Below are positions 1 to 7,955 of a stretch of DNA of 64,000 nucleotides, piece by piece. Origin of the DNA: Oscillospiraceae bacterium (GTDB taxonomy: Bacteria > Bacillota > Clostridia > Oscillospirales > Oscillospiraceae). The stretch lies in contig JAFSDV010000015.1 of NCBI GenBank assembly GCA_017436035.1, forward strand, positions 1-64,000, given 5' to 3'. The notes under the pieces were generated by a model. That model searched no databases and had not been told where the DNA came from. It saw only the letters and a list, made by a program, of their open reading frames with translations. A program made the position numbers and the translations under genes. Each line of letters starts with the position of its first letter. Position 1 is the stretch's first letter.

Positions 1-145
1 GCCTGTTGCGGTGCCCGAAAAAATCTGCGGGCTTACGCTGGTCCTTGATTTTTTCGACCGCTGCCACTCGCTCGCCTCCTTCCTCCCGCCACTGGCGGCA
101 GTCGGCTCGCTCCCCCGGGAAGATAGGTAACGCGAAAACAAGAAG
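1..145. other. Non-coding segment with palindromes
   Basis: No credible gene is visible here. A perfect 10-bp inverted repeat (positions 16-25 and 48-57, core GAAAAAATC/GATTTTTTC) encloses a GC-rich loop, and a second small palindrome (CCGCCACTGGCGG) lies near position 90. The segment could be the tail of a gene or structured repeat that starts outside the window; its function cannot be told from what is visible. Confidence 0.4.
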
Positions 146-173
146 CTCCACTACTTTGGTAGTGGAGTTTTTT
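146..173 (+). terminator. Intrinsic terminator
   Basis: A perfect 9-bp stem (CTCCACTAC/GTAGTGGAG) with a 4-nt loop is followed directly by six T residues. It should end a transcript entering from the left edge of the window. Confidence 0.85.
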
Positions 174-262
174 GCATATATGTGTATGTGCTTCTTGCGG
201 AAGAACAGACAAACATGTATGCAGGGCGGCACAATGACTGCCGCCCTGGTATTTCTCTGTTA

Positions 263-1216
263 TTAATATACTGTATTCACGGGGTTTCCTTTTAGATAGC
301 CACGGATGCTTTTTGCGGTACAGTCGATAATCCGCTGGCGGCTTTCGACAGGTGCCCAAGCCATATGGGGCGTTAGAATCGTATTTGGTGTGTTAAGTAA
401 CGGGTTTGAGGGTGAGATAGGTTCAACAGATACCACATCTGCGGCATAACCGCTTATTTTTCCTGTTGCTAATGCAAGAGCCAGGGCTTCTTCGTCAATG
501 AGACCGCCACGGGCTGTATTCAGGAGCATTGCGCCAGCTTTCATTTTGCCGATAGATTGCCTGTTGATCAGCTTGTCTGTTTCCGGCGTCATAGGACAGT
601 GGAGCGAAATGATATCCGATTGTTTAAGCAGTTCATCAAGAGAGACATAGCGTGCGATCGATTTACCGCTTTCGCTGATACTGCGGTTGTATGCCAAAAC
701 GTTCATTCCGAAAGCGTTCGCGATTTTACCTACAGCTTGACCGATTCTGCCAAAGCCAATAATACCTATGGTTTTACCCACCAGCTCTGTTTGCTTTGTG
801 TACCAAAAGCAAAAATCCGGACAGCGGCTCCAATCACCGCGATGGACAGCTTGAGAATGGACGCCGGCTTGGTGACACAGCTCCAGAAGCAGGGCAAATG
901 TAAATTGTGCAACAGCGTTTGTTCCGTAAGCCGGTACATTGCACACTACAACACCCCGCTCTTTTGCAGCACAACAGTCTACCACATTGTAGCCGGTGGC
1001 AAGTACACAGATCAGACGAACTGAGGGGCAGGCATCTAAAAGTTCTGCGGTGACGGGCGTTTTGTTAATCAGGACGATTTCTGCATCGCCGATTCTTGCA
1101 GCGGCTTCTTCAGGCGCAGTGCGGTCGTACACGGTAATCTCACCAAATTCATTGAGTACTTCCCAAGAAAGATCACCGGGATTTACAGCGTGACCTTCCA
1201 GAATTACGATTTTCAT
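263..1216 (-). CDS. D-2-hydroxyacid dehydrogenase (glycerate dehydrogenase/hydroxypyruvate reductase type)
   Basis: A cytosolic NAD(P)-dependent oxidoreductase that interconverts a 2-keto acid and a D-2-hydroxy acid; the sequence is closest to the hydroxypyruvate/glycerate branch. The 317-aa protein has the usual family length, a Rossmann nucleotide site GFGRIG near residue 153, and the catalytic triad of the family: Arg in NTARGG (about 237), Glu in SVEPIS (about 266) and His in LTPH (about 284). The ATG at 1216 is preferred over upstream in-frame starts because AAAGGAG sits nine bases before it. It is divergent from the pseudouridine synthase gene starting at 1284. The exact substrate is an inference. 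Confidence 0.93.
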   Translation of the reverse strand: MKIVILEGHAVNPGDLSWEVLNEFGEITVYDRTAPEEAAARIGDAEIVLINKTPVTAELLDACPSVRLICVLATGYNVVDCCAAKERGVVVCNVPAYGTNAVAQFTFALLLELCHQAGVHSQAVHRGDWSRCPDFCFWYTKQTELVGKTIGIIGFGRIGQAVGKIANAFGMNVLAYNRSISESGKSIARYVSLDELLKQSDIISLHCPMTPETDKLINRQSIGKMKAGAMLLNTARGGLIDEEALALALATGKISGYAADVVSVEPISPSNPLLNTPNTILTPHMAWAPVESRQRIIDCTAKSIRGYLKGNPVNTVY

Positions 1217-1283
1217 TGAATTGCTCCTTTCGGCTTGCAAAGTGTCAAAAAGTCTGCTAGGATATGAAAAACGGGGGTGCAAT

Positions 1284-1916
1284 ATGGAACTGATATATCA
1301 GGATCGGGATGTGATCGTCTGCGTAAAACCACCCAGAGTACTGTCTACCGATGAACCCGGCGGTGTTCCGGAGCTTGTGCGGCAGGAATTGGGAGATCCC
1401 AACGCAAATTTGCGAACGGTTCATCGGCTGGATCGGGTCGTTTCCGGCTTAATGGTTTTGGCAAGGCGTGCAAATGCAGCAGCAGAGCTGTCCAAACAGA
1501 TTCGGACAGGCGTATTTGAAAAGGAATATTTGGCAATCCTGCACGGTACGCCGGAGGCGGATGCGGGCACACTTCGTGATCTGCTCATACGGGATAAACA
1601 GGAACGAAAAACCTACATTGCAGCAGAACCGGGGAAGGATGTGCAGGAAGCTGTTTTGCATTATCAGCTTTTGAACGCAAATGAAGAGTTAAGCCGTGTG
1701 CGCATTGAATTGGTAACCGGCAGAACCCATCAGATCCGAGCGCAGTTTTCCGGCAGGGGTATGCCCCTGGTCGGTGACCGGAAGTATGGCTTGACGGAGG
1801 ATCACTGCGAAATTGCTCTGTGGTCCTATCGGCTGGCGTTTAAGCATCCGTATACCGGCAAGAGAATGGAATTTGTTTTAGAGCCGCCCCAGGTCTATCC
1901 ATGGACGGTCTGCTGA
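1284..1916 (+). CDS. Short RluA-family RNA pseudouridine synthase
   Basis: Converts uridine to pseudouridine in rRNA or tRNA. The 210-aa product is essentially a bare catalytic domain without an N-terminal S4 domain. HRLD (Asp50 as catalytic base) and the TGRTHQIRAQF motif of the RluA family are present. I chose the ATG at 1284, which follows a G-rich ribosome binding site; an open frame runs upstream to 1221 but would overlap the divergent dehydrogenase promoter. The 3' end overlaps the convergent YaiI-type gene by 22 bases. The target nucleotide cannot be assigned. Confidence 0.9.
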   Translation: MELIYQDRDVIVCVKPPRVLSTDEPGGVPELVRQELGDPNANLRTVHRLDRVVSGLMVLARRANAAAELSKQIRTGVFEKEYLAILHGTPEADAGTLRDLLIRDKQERKTYIAAEPGKDVQEAVLHYQLLNANEELSRVRIELVTGRTHQIRAQFSGRGMPLVGDRKYGLTEDHCEIALWSYRLAFKHPYTGKRMEFVLEPPQVYPWTVC

Positions 1917-2338
1917 AGCATTGCCCGAAGAGCCTGTGCAAACAATTCGTTTTGAGCAGAAGTCCGTTTGGTCGGTCCTTTCGTGCGTCCGCCGGCAGCG
2001 CGAAAACAGCGGGCAGCGTGACGCTGTTCTAAAAGCCCGGAAATGTTGGACTGGGTATATTCCCAGCCGTCCTGATGCAGGACTCTGGCGCGCTTGGCCA
2101 GGCACATAGCTGCCAAACCGTAATCCTGCGTGATGACGATATCACCTGGACTGACTCGGTTTACAAGAGCGAAATCCACGCTGTCAGCGCCTTTGTCGAA
2201 GATCAGTGTGTTTGCTCCGTTTCGGTGTATGGTGTGTGCAGTGTCACACAGCAGAATACACAGCACTTGAAATTCACGGCATAAGCTGACCGCAATGTCC
2301 ACAACCGGACAGGCATCAGCGTCGATCAAAACATTCAT
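1895..2338 (-). CDS. YaiI/YqxD family protein (DUF188)
   Basis: A 147-aa member of the conserved YaiI/YqxD family (UPF0178), whose N-terminal Asp-rich motif (LIDADACPV) recalls PIN/NYN-type nuclease folds; no biochemical role is firmly established. ITQDYGLA and a basic C-terminal segment are also family-typical. ATG at 2338 is preferred to the GTG at 2344 because AGAGG lies seven bases before the ATG. Its 3' end overlaps the end of the pseudouridine synthase gene on the other strand. Confidence 0.88.
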   Translation of the reverse strand: MNVLIDADACPVVDIAVSLCREFQVLCILLCDTAHTIHRNGANTLIFDKGADSVDFALVNRVSPGDIVITQDYGLAAMCLAKRARVLHQDGWEYTQSNISGLLEQRHAARCFRAAGGRTKGPTKRTSAQNELFAQALRAMLQQTVHG

Positions 2339-2403
2339 AGCCACACCTCTTTGCTATTGTAGCATACCCTTTAGAAAAAGCAAAGGCTGAAAGGAGCTTG
2401 TGT

Positions 2404-2682
2404 ATGGCAAATTTTGATTTTTTCCAGAACCGGCAGTGCGAATACTTTCCTTGTCATCCGGGAGCAGATCCGAATGGATTTAGCTGCCTGTTCTGCTACT
2501 GTCCGCTTTATGTGTTGGCAGATCGGTGCGGAGGTAACTTTGTGTATACAGAAGAGGGAATCAAGGACTGCAGCAAATGTATGAAACCCCACCGGCGGGA
2601 ATGTTATCAGGATATTATAGAAAAGACTGCTCAGGTTTTGGAGCTGGCAAAAAAGAAGGGGGAAGAGCCGCAAAAGCCTTGA
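2404..2682 (+). CDS. Cysteine-rich small domain protein (zinc-binding-like)
   Basis: A 92-aa protein that matches the 'cysteine-rich small domain' family, often found near corrinoid genes in Clostridia, although none are seen here. Eight cysteines occur in CEYFPCHP, CLFCYC, RCGG, DCSKC and REC, suggesting metal (probably zinc) binding. The ATG at 2404 has AAGGAG seven bases upstream. The stop at 2682 runs into the promoter of the tRNA-Ser gene. The function is unknown; only the family recognition is confident. Confidence 0.85.
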   Translation: MANFDFFQNRQCEYFPCHPGADPNGFSCLFCYCPLYVLADRCGGNFVYTEEGIKDCSKCMKPHRRECYQDIIEKTAQVLELAKKKGEEPQKP

Positions 2683-2707
2683 TTTTTTTCTTGGTTGCTG
2701 ATATAAT
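2679..2707 (+). promoter_or_regulatory. Promoter of tRNA-Ser
   Basis: TTGATT (2679-2684) and TATAAT (2702-2707) are separated by 17 bp. The tRNA starts 15 bases after the -10 box. Confidence 0.7.
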
Positions 2708-2721
2708 AACGCCGTTCATTT

Positions 2722-2810
2722 GGAGAGGTATCGAAGTGGTCATAACGGGGCTGACTCGAAATCAGTTTGGGAGCAATCTCACGCGGGTTCGAATCCCGCC
2801 CTCTCCGCCA
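2722..2810 (+). tRNA. tRNA-Ser(CGA)
   Basis: A class II tRNA with a long variable arm, as expected for serine. The acceptor stem GGAGAGG pairs with CCTCTCC, the CCA end is encoded, the T arm contains GGTTCGAATCC, and the seven-base anticodon loop CTCGAAA places CGA at positions 34-36, so it decodes UCG. It has its own promoter and is followed at once by a terminator. Confidence 0.95.
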
Positions 2811-2811
2811 T

Positions 2812-2852
2812 AAAAAGTCTCTTTTGTCTTTCAGACAAAGGAGACTTTTTTG
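2812..2852. terminator. Terminator after tRNA-Ser
   Basis: A long stem (about 18 bp with one G-T pair) with loop TTC is flanked by an A-run on the left and six Ts on the right, so it could work in both directions. Confidence 0.85.
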
Positions 2853-2986
2853 ATCTAAATTCTTATGGGACGGGGGATGTATCATCGGTATGATCTATTA
2901 TTGAAAAGGCTAAAAAGTTGTGATACTATAATTGCAGGAAGAAGGTTATTTGAACTTTTGCGATCATTACAGGAGGTGCAGTGGAT

Positions 2987-3493
2987 ATGAAAAGGAAAGG
3001 CTGGATCATTTTGCTGTCTGTGGCTGTATTGTTTGCGGTGCTGTTTGTGCCTGTTGTGTATAAATATAGAGATGGGGGCACAAGGGTATATGCTGCTGTG
3101 ACTTACAAGGTGATAGATTGGAACAGAGTGATGGATGACGGAGTTTATGAAAAAACAAGGGTCTATTTCTTTCCGGACAATCTGCGTTCTATAGACGAAC
3201 TGTGGGAACAGGAACAGAAACAGATCCACCATCGGTTTCGGGGTACCGTTCTGGATGTGAAAGGAAAAACGGTTTTAGTAGAACCCTTAGAAGGTGAGAC
3301 GGAGCGAAACAGCTGTGACTGCATTGCTTTTGTGACAGACCGGCTGGAGGATATCGGAGTCAAAATCGGGGATGTGGTACAGGTCACTTATACCGGCTAC
3401 CTCTATGAAACCTATCCTGCATCGATCGATGTGGTGGATTGGGAAATTTCTTACGATTTGCGTCATTTGGAGTATACAGAACTGAAAAAGTAA
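2987..3493 (+). CDS. Hypothetical membrane-anchored protein
   Basis: I do not recognise a family with certainty. The 168-aa product has one N-terminal hydrophobic helix (about residues 6-24) after a basic start, so it is probably an extracytoplasmic protein anchored by its uncleaved signal. The middle region (HHRFRGTVLDVKGKTVLVEP) followed by IGDVVQVTYTG reads like a small OB-type beta-barrel such as those in DUF3221-like lipoproteins. ATG at 2987 was chosen over GTG at 2981 because AGGAGG lies ten bases before it. It appears to be a single-gene unit after the tRNA terminator. Confidence 0.75.
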   Translation: MKRKGWIILLSVAVLFAVLFVPVVYKYRDGGTRVYAAVTYKVIDWNRVMDDGVYEKTRVYFFPDNLRSIDELWEQEQKQIHHRFRGTVLDVKGKTVLVEPLEGETERNSCDCIAFVTDRLEDIGVKIGDVVQVTYTGYLYETYPASIDVVDWEISYDLRHLEYTELKK

Positions 3494-3577
3494 AGGTTGT
3501 GCCGGTAGTTGCTGAAGAAGCTGCCGGCATAGCTTTTTGAAGGGAGCTGGCATTGTTTTATAAAAGAAAAGTGGGGG

Positions 3578-3605
3578 TTGTTTTATTGCCAGATTGAGGT
3601 ATAAT
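3578..3605 (+). promoter_or_regulatory. Promoter of the B6 kinase gene
   Basis: TTGTTT (3578-3583), a 16-bp spacer and TATAAT (3600-3605), 34 bases before the chosen start codon. Confidence 0.6.
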
Positions 3606-3639
3606 GATACCATAATTTATGGAAACGAGGCGTATTTCT

Positions 3640-4470
3640 ATGACATACCCTAAAATTTTGACTGTTCAGGATATTTCCTGTGTGGGTCAGTGTTCGTTGA
3701 CGGTGGCTTTGCCGGTGATTTCTGCCTGTGGCGTGGAAACCTGTGTGCTTCCCTCTGCGGTATTGTCTACCCATACTGCCGGCTTTAGCGGCTATACCTT
3801 CCGGGATCTGACGGAGGATATGCCCGCGATCAAGGAGCATTGGAAGAAGGAACAGATTGCGTTCAATGCCATCTATACCGGTTATTTGGGCAGCACCCGG
3901 CAGATCGATTATGTAGCAGATCTGTTTGCAGAGGTGGGAACGGATACCTGTCTGAAGATCGTTGACCCTGCTATGGCAGATAACGGAAAGCTGTATGTAG
4001 GCTTTGACGCTGCTTTTGTGGAGGCAATGAAAGGTCTGTGCGGAAAGGCGGATTATGTTATTCCCAATTTGACTGAGGCATGCTTCCTGACCGATACACA
4101 GCACAAAACAGAATATGACCGTGCCTATATTGATCAGATTTTGGAAAAGCTCACTGCCTTGGGCTGTAAGAATGTGATATTTACCGGCATTTCCTATGCC
4201 CCCGGCAGAACGGGTGTGGTGGTATTTGAGCAAGGCGTTTATTCTTATTATGAGCACGAGAAGCTGGACAACAGCTGCCACGGAACAGGGGATATTTACG
4301 CCTCCGCTTTTGTGGGCGCGCTGATGCGTGGAAAGACCGCTTATGATGCCGCCCGGATTGCTGCGGAATTTGTTCTTGCCTGTATGCGGGAAACAGCGCG
4401 GGAGGAAAACCACTGGTACGGCGCAAAATTTGAGCCGGTGCTGGGTAAGCTGATTCAGGCACTGGAATAA
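3640..4470 (+). CDS. Pyridoxamine/pyridoxal kinase (PdxK/PdxY family)
   Basis: A ribokinase-fold enzyme that phosphorylates vitamin B6 vitamers with ATP for pyridoxal phosphate salvage in the cytosol. The 276-aa length is normal. The start MTYPKILTVQDISC.VGQCS matches the family's substrate-binding N-terminus, THTAGF is the pyridoxal-contact segment, and the catalytic GTGD anion-hole motif (CHGTGDIYASAF) lies near residue 215. I chose ATG at 3640; an in-frame ATG at 3619 lacks a good binding site. It is followed 12 bases later by a HAD phosphatase, so the two form an operon and the phosphatase may act on a related phosphorylated metabolite (inference). Confidence 0.93.
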   Translation: MTYPKILTVQDISCVGQCSLTVALPVISACGVETCVLPSAVLSTHTAGFSGYTFRDLTEDMPAIKEHWKKEQIAFNAIYTGYLGSTRQIDYVADLFAEVGTDTCLKIVDPAMADNGKLYVGFDAAFVEAMKGLCGKADYVIPNLTEACFLTDTQHKTEYDRAYIDQILEKLTALGCKNVIFTGISYAPGRTGVVVFEQGVYSYYEHEKLDNSCHGTGDIYASAFVGALMRGKTAYDAARIAAEFVLACMRETAREENHWYGAKFEPVLGKLIQALE

Positions 4471-4482
4471 GGGGGGATACCC

Positions 4483-5298
4483 ATGGATCAGCACCGGATG
4501 ATCCGCAAAACAAAGCTGTTTTTGTTTGATCAGGACGGGACGCTCTACTTGGGCGATCGGCTGTACGACTTTACGATCCCAATGCTGGAACAAATCAGGA
4601 ACACCGGCAGACGCTATATGTTCATGACCAACAATTCTTCCAAAAGCGTAACAGATTATATCCGCAAGCTTGAAAAAATGGGGATCAATGCAGCGCGGGA
4701 GGATTTTATCACATCCTCTCAGGCAACGGCGTATTATTTGAAAAAGCATTATCCGGGAAAGACCTTGTATGTGTGCGGCACCCGGTCGCTGATCGAGGAG
4801 CTGGAAACAGAGGGCTTTCAGACTACCACCGATTTGGAGCAGACGGAATGTGTTGTTATGGGCTTTGACACAGAATTGACATTTCGGAAGCTGGAGGATG
4901 TGTGCAAGCTTTTGCTGACCCGTAAGGATCTGCCTTATATTGCCACCAATCCGGATTTGGTATGCCCTACGGAATATGGGAGCGTGCCGGATTGCGGAAG
5001 TGTGTGCGAAATGATTTTTAACGCCACAGGGCGGCGTCCGATCGTGATCGGCAAGCCTAGCGCACTGATGCCGGAGCTTGCAATGGAACGCACAGGCTTT
5101 TCGAAAGAGGAGACAGCGGTGGTAGGAGACCGGATCTATACAGATATCAAATCGGGTCTGAATGCGGGCATTACCGGAATTTTGGTTATGAGTGGAGAGA
5201 CAACGCCCCAGATTTTAGAAGCATCAGAGGATCAGCCTCATTTGGTTCTTGCGGATTGCGGAGAGATCCTGAAGGCATTGGAACAGGAAGTCATGTGA
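4483..5298 (+). CDS. HAD-IIA family hydrolase (NagD/AraL-like phosphatase)
   Basis: A cytosolic phosphatase of the haloacid dehalogenase superfamily. Motif I is FDQDGTLYLG near residue 15 (nucleophile and acid/base Asp pair), motif II is MTNNSSKS, the motif III region is IGKPS with its Lys, and motif IV is VVGDRIYTDI. The layout with a large cap between motifs II and III is typical of subfamily IIA, which includes NagD, AraL and p-nitrophenyl phosphatases. A GGGGGG ribosome binding site lies six bases before the ATG. It is co-transcribed with the B6 kinase. The substrate is not deducible from sequence. Confidence 0.9.
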   Translation: MDQHRMIRKTKLFLFDQDGTLYLGDRLYDFTIPMLEQIRNTGRRYMFMTNNSSKSVTDYIRKLEKMGINAAREDFITSSQATAYYLKKHYPGKTLYVCGTRSLIEELETEGFQTTTDLEQTECVVMGFDTELTFRKLEDVCKLLLTRKDLPYIATNPDLVCPTEYGSVPDCGSVCEMIFNATGRRPIVIGKPSALMPELAMERTGFSKEETAVVGDRIYTDIKSGLNAGITGILVMSGETTPQILEASEDQPHLVLADCGEILKALEQEVM

Positions 5299-5306
5299 AG
5301 AAAAAC

Positions 5307-5335
5307 TTGACAAATACAGTGCCGTATGGTACAAT
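5307..5335 (+). promoter_or_regulatory. Promoter of the Trp T-box/trpB2 unit
   Basis: A near-consensus sigma-A promoter: TTGACA (5307-5312), a 17-bp spacer, TACAAT (5330-5335). Transcription would start just before the T-box leader. Confidence 0.85.
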
Positions 5336-5342
5336 TTTTTAA

Positions 5343-5610
5343 ACCGTTGAGAAAGAGTGAGTAAGCTTTTTAGGTTTCTTTCAGAGAGCCGCGGACGGTG
5401 GGAGCGCGGCAGAAAACAGAAAGCTGAATGGACTTTCGAGGGCAATCGGAACAGGGGAGACCCTTAGTATGTGCGACGGAGCAGGACTCTCCGTAATCAA
5501 AGGCCGGCATGTGTCAGCATGCAGTGAGTGGACGTGGATCACACGTCAAGCCGGGTGGCACCGCAGGAATTTTCGTCCTGTCCCAGCTGATCAACTGGGA
5601 CAGGATTTTT
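5343..5610 (+). ncRNA. T-box riboswitch, tryptophan (specifier UGG)
   Basis: A tRNA-sensing leader. Stem I carries a GGTGGGAG element near 5397. The specifier position is TGG at 5429-5431 within GAATGGAC, which is a Trp codon. The conserved T-box sequence GGTGGCACCGC lies at 5554-5564. An intrinsic terminator follows: an 11-bp stem TCCTGTCCCAG/CTGGGACAGGA at 5576-5605 plus a T-run. Uncharged tRNA-Trp should stabilise the antiterminator and allow transcription of trpB2. The specifier agrees with the downstream product, which supports the call independently. Confidence 0.93.
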
Positions 5611-5662
5611 ACGTATTACCCGCCTGTCCCGATGCCTGAAATTCGGAAAGGAGAAAACCAAC

Positions 5663-7039
5663 ATGGCTGAAAAGAAGATCCCCTACAAAATTTACCTGGA
5701 AGAGAGCGAGATGCCCAAAGCATGGTATAACCTGCGGGCGGATATGATCAATAAGCCTGCCCCGTTGCTGAATCCGAAAACACTGGAACCCATGACCGCG
5801 GAGGATCTGGCAGGTGTTTTCTGCGATGAGCTGATCAAGCAGGAGCTGGATGATACCACGGCATATGTGGAAATTCCGGAGGAAATTCAGAGTTTTTATA
5901 AGATGTACCGCCCCGCACCGTTGGTCCGGGCTTACTGTTTGGAAGAAAAGCTGCAGACACCTGCTAAGATCTACTATAAATTTGAGGGCAACAACACCAG
6001 CGGAAGCCACAAGCTCAACTCCGCTATCGCACAGGCGTATTATGCCAAGCAGCAGGGCTTGAAGGGCGTGACAACAGAGACCGGTGCAGGTCAGTGGGGC
6101 ACAGCGTTGTCGATGGCCTGTTCCTATTTGGGTCTGGACTGCAAGGTATATATGGTCAAGGTGTCTTATGAGCAGAAGCCCTTCCGCCGGGAAGTGATGC
6201 GTACTTACGGCGCATCAGTCACACCTTCTCCTTCTATGGAAACCGAAGTGGGCAGAAAGATCCTGGAAGCGCATCCCGGAACAGGCGGCAGCCTGGGCTG
6301 CGCCATTTCTGAAGCAGTGGAAAAGGCGACCAAGACAGAGGGCTACCGCTATGTATTGGGCAGTGTGCTCAATCAGGTGATGCTGCACCAGTCTGTGATC
6401 GGATTGGAAACGATGGCAGCGATGGAAAAGTATGATATTAAGCCGGATATTATCATCGGCTGCGCCGGCGGCGGCTCCAACCTGGGCGGCCTGATCGCGC
6501 CGTTCATGGGCAAGAAGATCAAGGGCGAGCTGGATTGCCGCTTTATTGCGGTTGAACCCCAGTCCTGCCCCAGCCTGACCAGAGGCAAATACGCCTACGA
6601 CTACTGCGATACCGGTATGGTTTGCCCCCTGTCCAAGATGTATACGCTGGGAAGCGGCTTCATGCCCGCAGCAAATCACGCAGGCGGTCTGCGGTATCAC
6701 GGTATGAGCTCCACCCTTTCCCAGCTTTATGATGACGGACTGATGGAGGCGGTTTCTGTGCCGCAGACTGCGGTGTTTGAGGCGGCGGAGGCCTTTGCCC
6801 GGGTAGAGGGCATCCTGCCCGCACCGGAAAGCTCCCACGCGATCAAGGTAGCGATCGATGAGGCACTTAAGTGCAAGGAGACCGGCGAGGAGAAGACCAT
6901 TGTATTCGGCCTGACCGGAACCGGCTACTTTGATATGATGTCCTATGAGAAATTCCACGACGGCAAGATGACCGACTATGTTCCCACAGATGCGGAGCTG
7001 GAAGCCAGCTTTGCCAAGCTGCCCAAAGTGGAAAAATAA
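5663..7039 (+). CDS. trpB2: TrpB2-type tryptophan synthase beta chain
   Basis: A PLP-dependent enzyme of the TrpB2 (COG1350) branch that condenses indole with L-serine to make tryptophan, usually without TrpA. The 458-aa length and long N-terminal extension are typical of TrpB2 rather than TrpB1. The PLP-binding lysine is Lys117 in GSHKLNSA; TETGAGQWG is the family's catalytic-loop motif, and CAGGGSNLGG is the phosphate-binding glycine loop. AAAGGAG precedes the ATG. It stands alone behind a Trp T-box, and no trpA, trpC or trpD is nearby, so indole salvage or a distant TrpA is implied (inference). A hairpin follows at 7064. Confidence 0.95.
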   Translation: MAEKKIPYKIYLEESEMPKAWYNLRADMINKPAPLLNPKTLEPMTAEDLAGVFCDELIKQELDDTTAYVEIPEEIQSFYKMYRPAPLVRAYCLEEKLQTPAKIYYKFEGNNTSGSHKLNSAIAQAYYAKQQGLKGVTTETGAGQWGTALSMACSYLGLDCKVYMVKVSYEQKPFRREVMRTYGASVTPSPSMETEVGRKILEAHPGTGGSLGCAISEAVEKATKTEGYRYVLGSVLNQVMLHQSVIGLETMAAMEKYDIKPDIIIGCAGGGSNLGGLIAPFMGKKIKGELDCRFIAVEPQSCPSLTRGKYAYDYCDTGMVCPLSKMYTLGSGFMPAANHAGGLRYHGMSSTLSQLYDDGLMEAVSVPQTAVFEAAEAFARVEGILPAPESSHAIKVAIDEALKCKETGEEKTIVFGLTGTGYFDMMSYEKFHDGKMTDYVPTDAELEASFAKLPKVEK

Positions 7040-7063
7040 TAGAAACCTTTTATTTATGATAAT

Positions 7064-7088
7064 GGGGTCAGGCGCATAGCCTGACCCC
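7064..7088. terminator. Terminator-like hairpin after trpB2
   Basis: A perfect 10-bp stem (GGGGTCAGGC/GCCTGACCCC) with a 5-nt loop. The flank to the right is AT-rich but not a clean T-run, so efficiency is uncertain. It lies between convergent trpB2 and yebC. Confidence 0.6.
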
Positions 7089-7106
7089 AACATTTATTAT
7101 AGAATC

Positions 7107-7140
7107 ATAAATCCACCGCTTGATCAAGCGGTGAATTTAT
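7107..7140. repeat. Palindromic element between trpB2 and yebC
   Basis: A perfect 20-bp palindrome (CACCGCTTGATCAAGCGGTG at 7114-7133) flanked by nearly symmetrical ATAAAT/ATTTAT arms. It ends ten bases before the yebC stop codon and could be a terminator for yebC or a solitary hairpin like those at IS200/IS605 ends. No transposase is nearby. Confidence 0.5.
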
Positions 7141-7149
7141 GCTACGTAT

Positions 7150-7887
7150 TTATTCCTGTTCCCAGTTGTGCCAGATGTTCTGCACATCGTCATCCTCTTC
7201 CATGATGTCGATGAGCTTCTCCATCAGCTTAATATGCTCTTCGCTCTCTAGCTTCTGATAGTTCTGGGGAACCATTTCGATCTGGGCAGAGGCAAAGGTG
7301 TACTTCTTAGCGGCCATAGCATCGGCAACTGCATTGAAATCATCGGGGGTGGTGTAAATAGTAAAGCAGTCTTCTTCTGCCTCAAAATCATCCGCGCCGC
7401 AGTCCATAGCATCCATCATGACGGTATCCTCGTCGTAATCACCGTCCTCGTTGTCGATGACCAAAACACCCTTTTTGTCGAAGCTCCAGGACACGCAGCC
7501 GGCAGCACCCAAATTGCCGCCGAATTTATCAAAGTGGTGGCGCATAGAGCCTGCGGTACGGTTGCGGTTGTCGGTCATAGTCTCCACAATCACAGCAACA
7601 CCGCCGGGGCCGTAGCCTTCGTAGGTAATGGATTCATAGCTGTCACCGCTGCCAGCGCCGGCAGCCTTTTCGAGGCAGCGTTTAATGTTGTCATTGGGCA
7701 TATTGGCAGCCTTGGCCTTGGTGATAACGGTGGCAAGGCGGGAGTTGTTGGCAGGGTCGGTAATGCCGCCGCCTTCCTTTACAGCAACGATCAGTTCTTT
7801 GGCTATTTTGGTAAAAGCCGCTGCACGCTTTGCGTCCTGTGCGCCCTTGGTTTTTTGAATATTATGCCACTTGGAATGTCCGGACAT
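7150..7887 (-). CDS. yebC: YebC/PmpR family protein
   Basis: A member of the near-universal YebC/TACO1 family of 240-250-residue proteins, described as DNA-binding regulators and more recently as factors that help ribosomes through proline-rich stretches. The 245-aa product starts with the diagnostic SGHSKWHNIQ and contains TKAKAANMPNDNIKR and EGYGPGGVA, both strongly conserved. AAGGGAAG precedes the ATG. It has its own promoter upstream (7922-7951) and is convergent with trpB2. Confidence 0.96.
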   Translation of the reverse strand: MSGHSKWHNIQKTKGAQDAKRAAAFTKIAKELIVAVKEGGGITDPANNSRLATVITKAKAANMPNDNIKRCLEKAAGAGSGDSYESITYEGYGPGGVAVIVETMTDNRNRTAGSMRHHFDKFGGNLGAAGCVSWSFDKKGVLVIDNEDGDYDEDTVMMDAMDCGADDFEAEEDCFTIYTTPDDFNAVADAMAAKKYTFASAQIEMVPQNYQKLESEEHIKLMEKLIDIMEEDDDVQNIWHNWEQE

Positions 7888-7921
7888 GAAAATCTTCCCT
7901 TCTTTTGCAAAACTGCAATAT

Positions 7922-7951
7922 ATTTTAGCACATGGTCTGCATGAAAATCAA
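7922..7951 (-). promoter_or_regulatory. Promoter of yebC
   Basis: On the minus strand TTGATT (7946-7951), an 18-bp spacer and TAAAAT (7922-7927), within the end of the preceding intergenic space. Confidence 0.55.
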
Positions 7952-7955
7952 CACA

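Noticed and set aside
3583..4749. Minus-strand open frame of 388 codons opposite the B6 kinase and HAD genes
   Set aside because: Overlaps two well-supported plus-strand genes and has no family motif.
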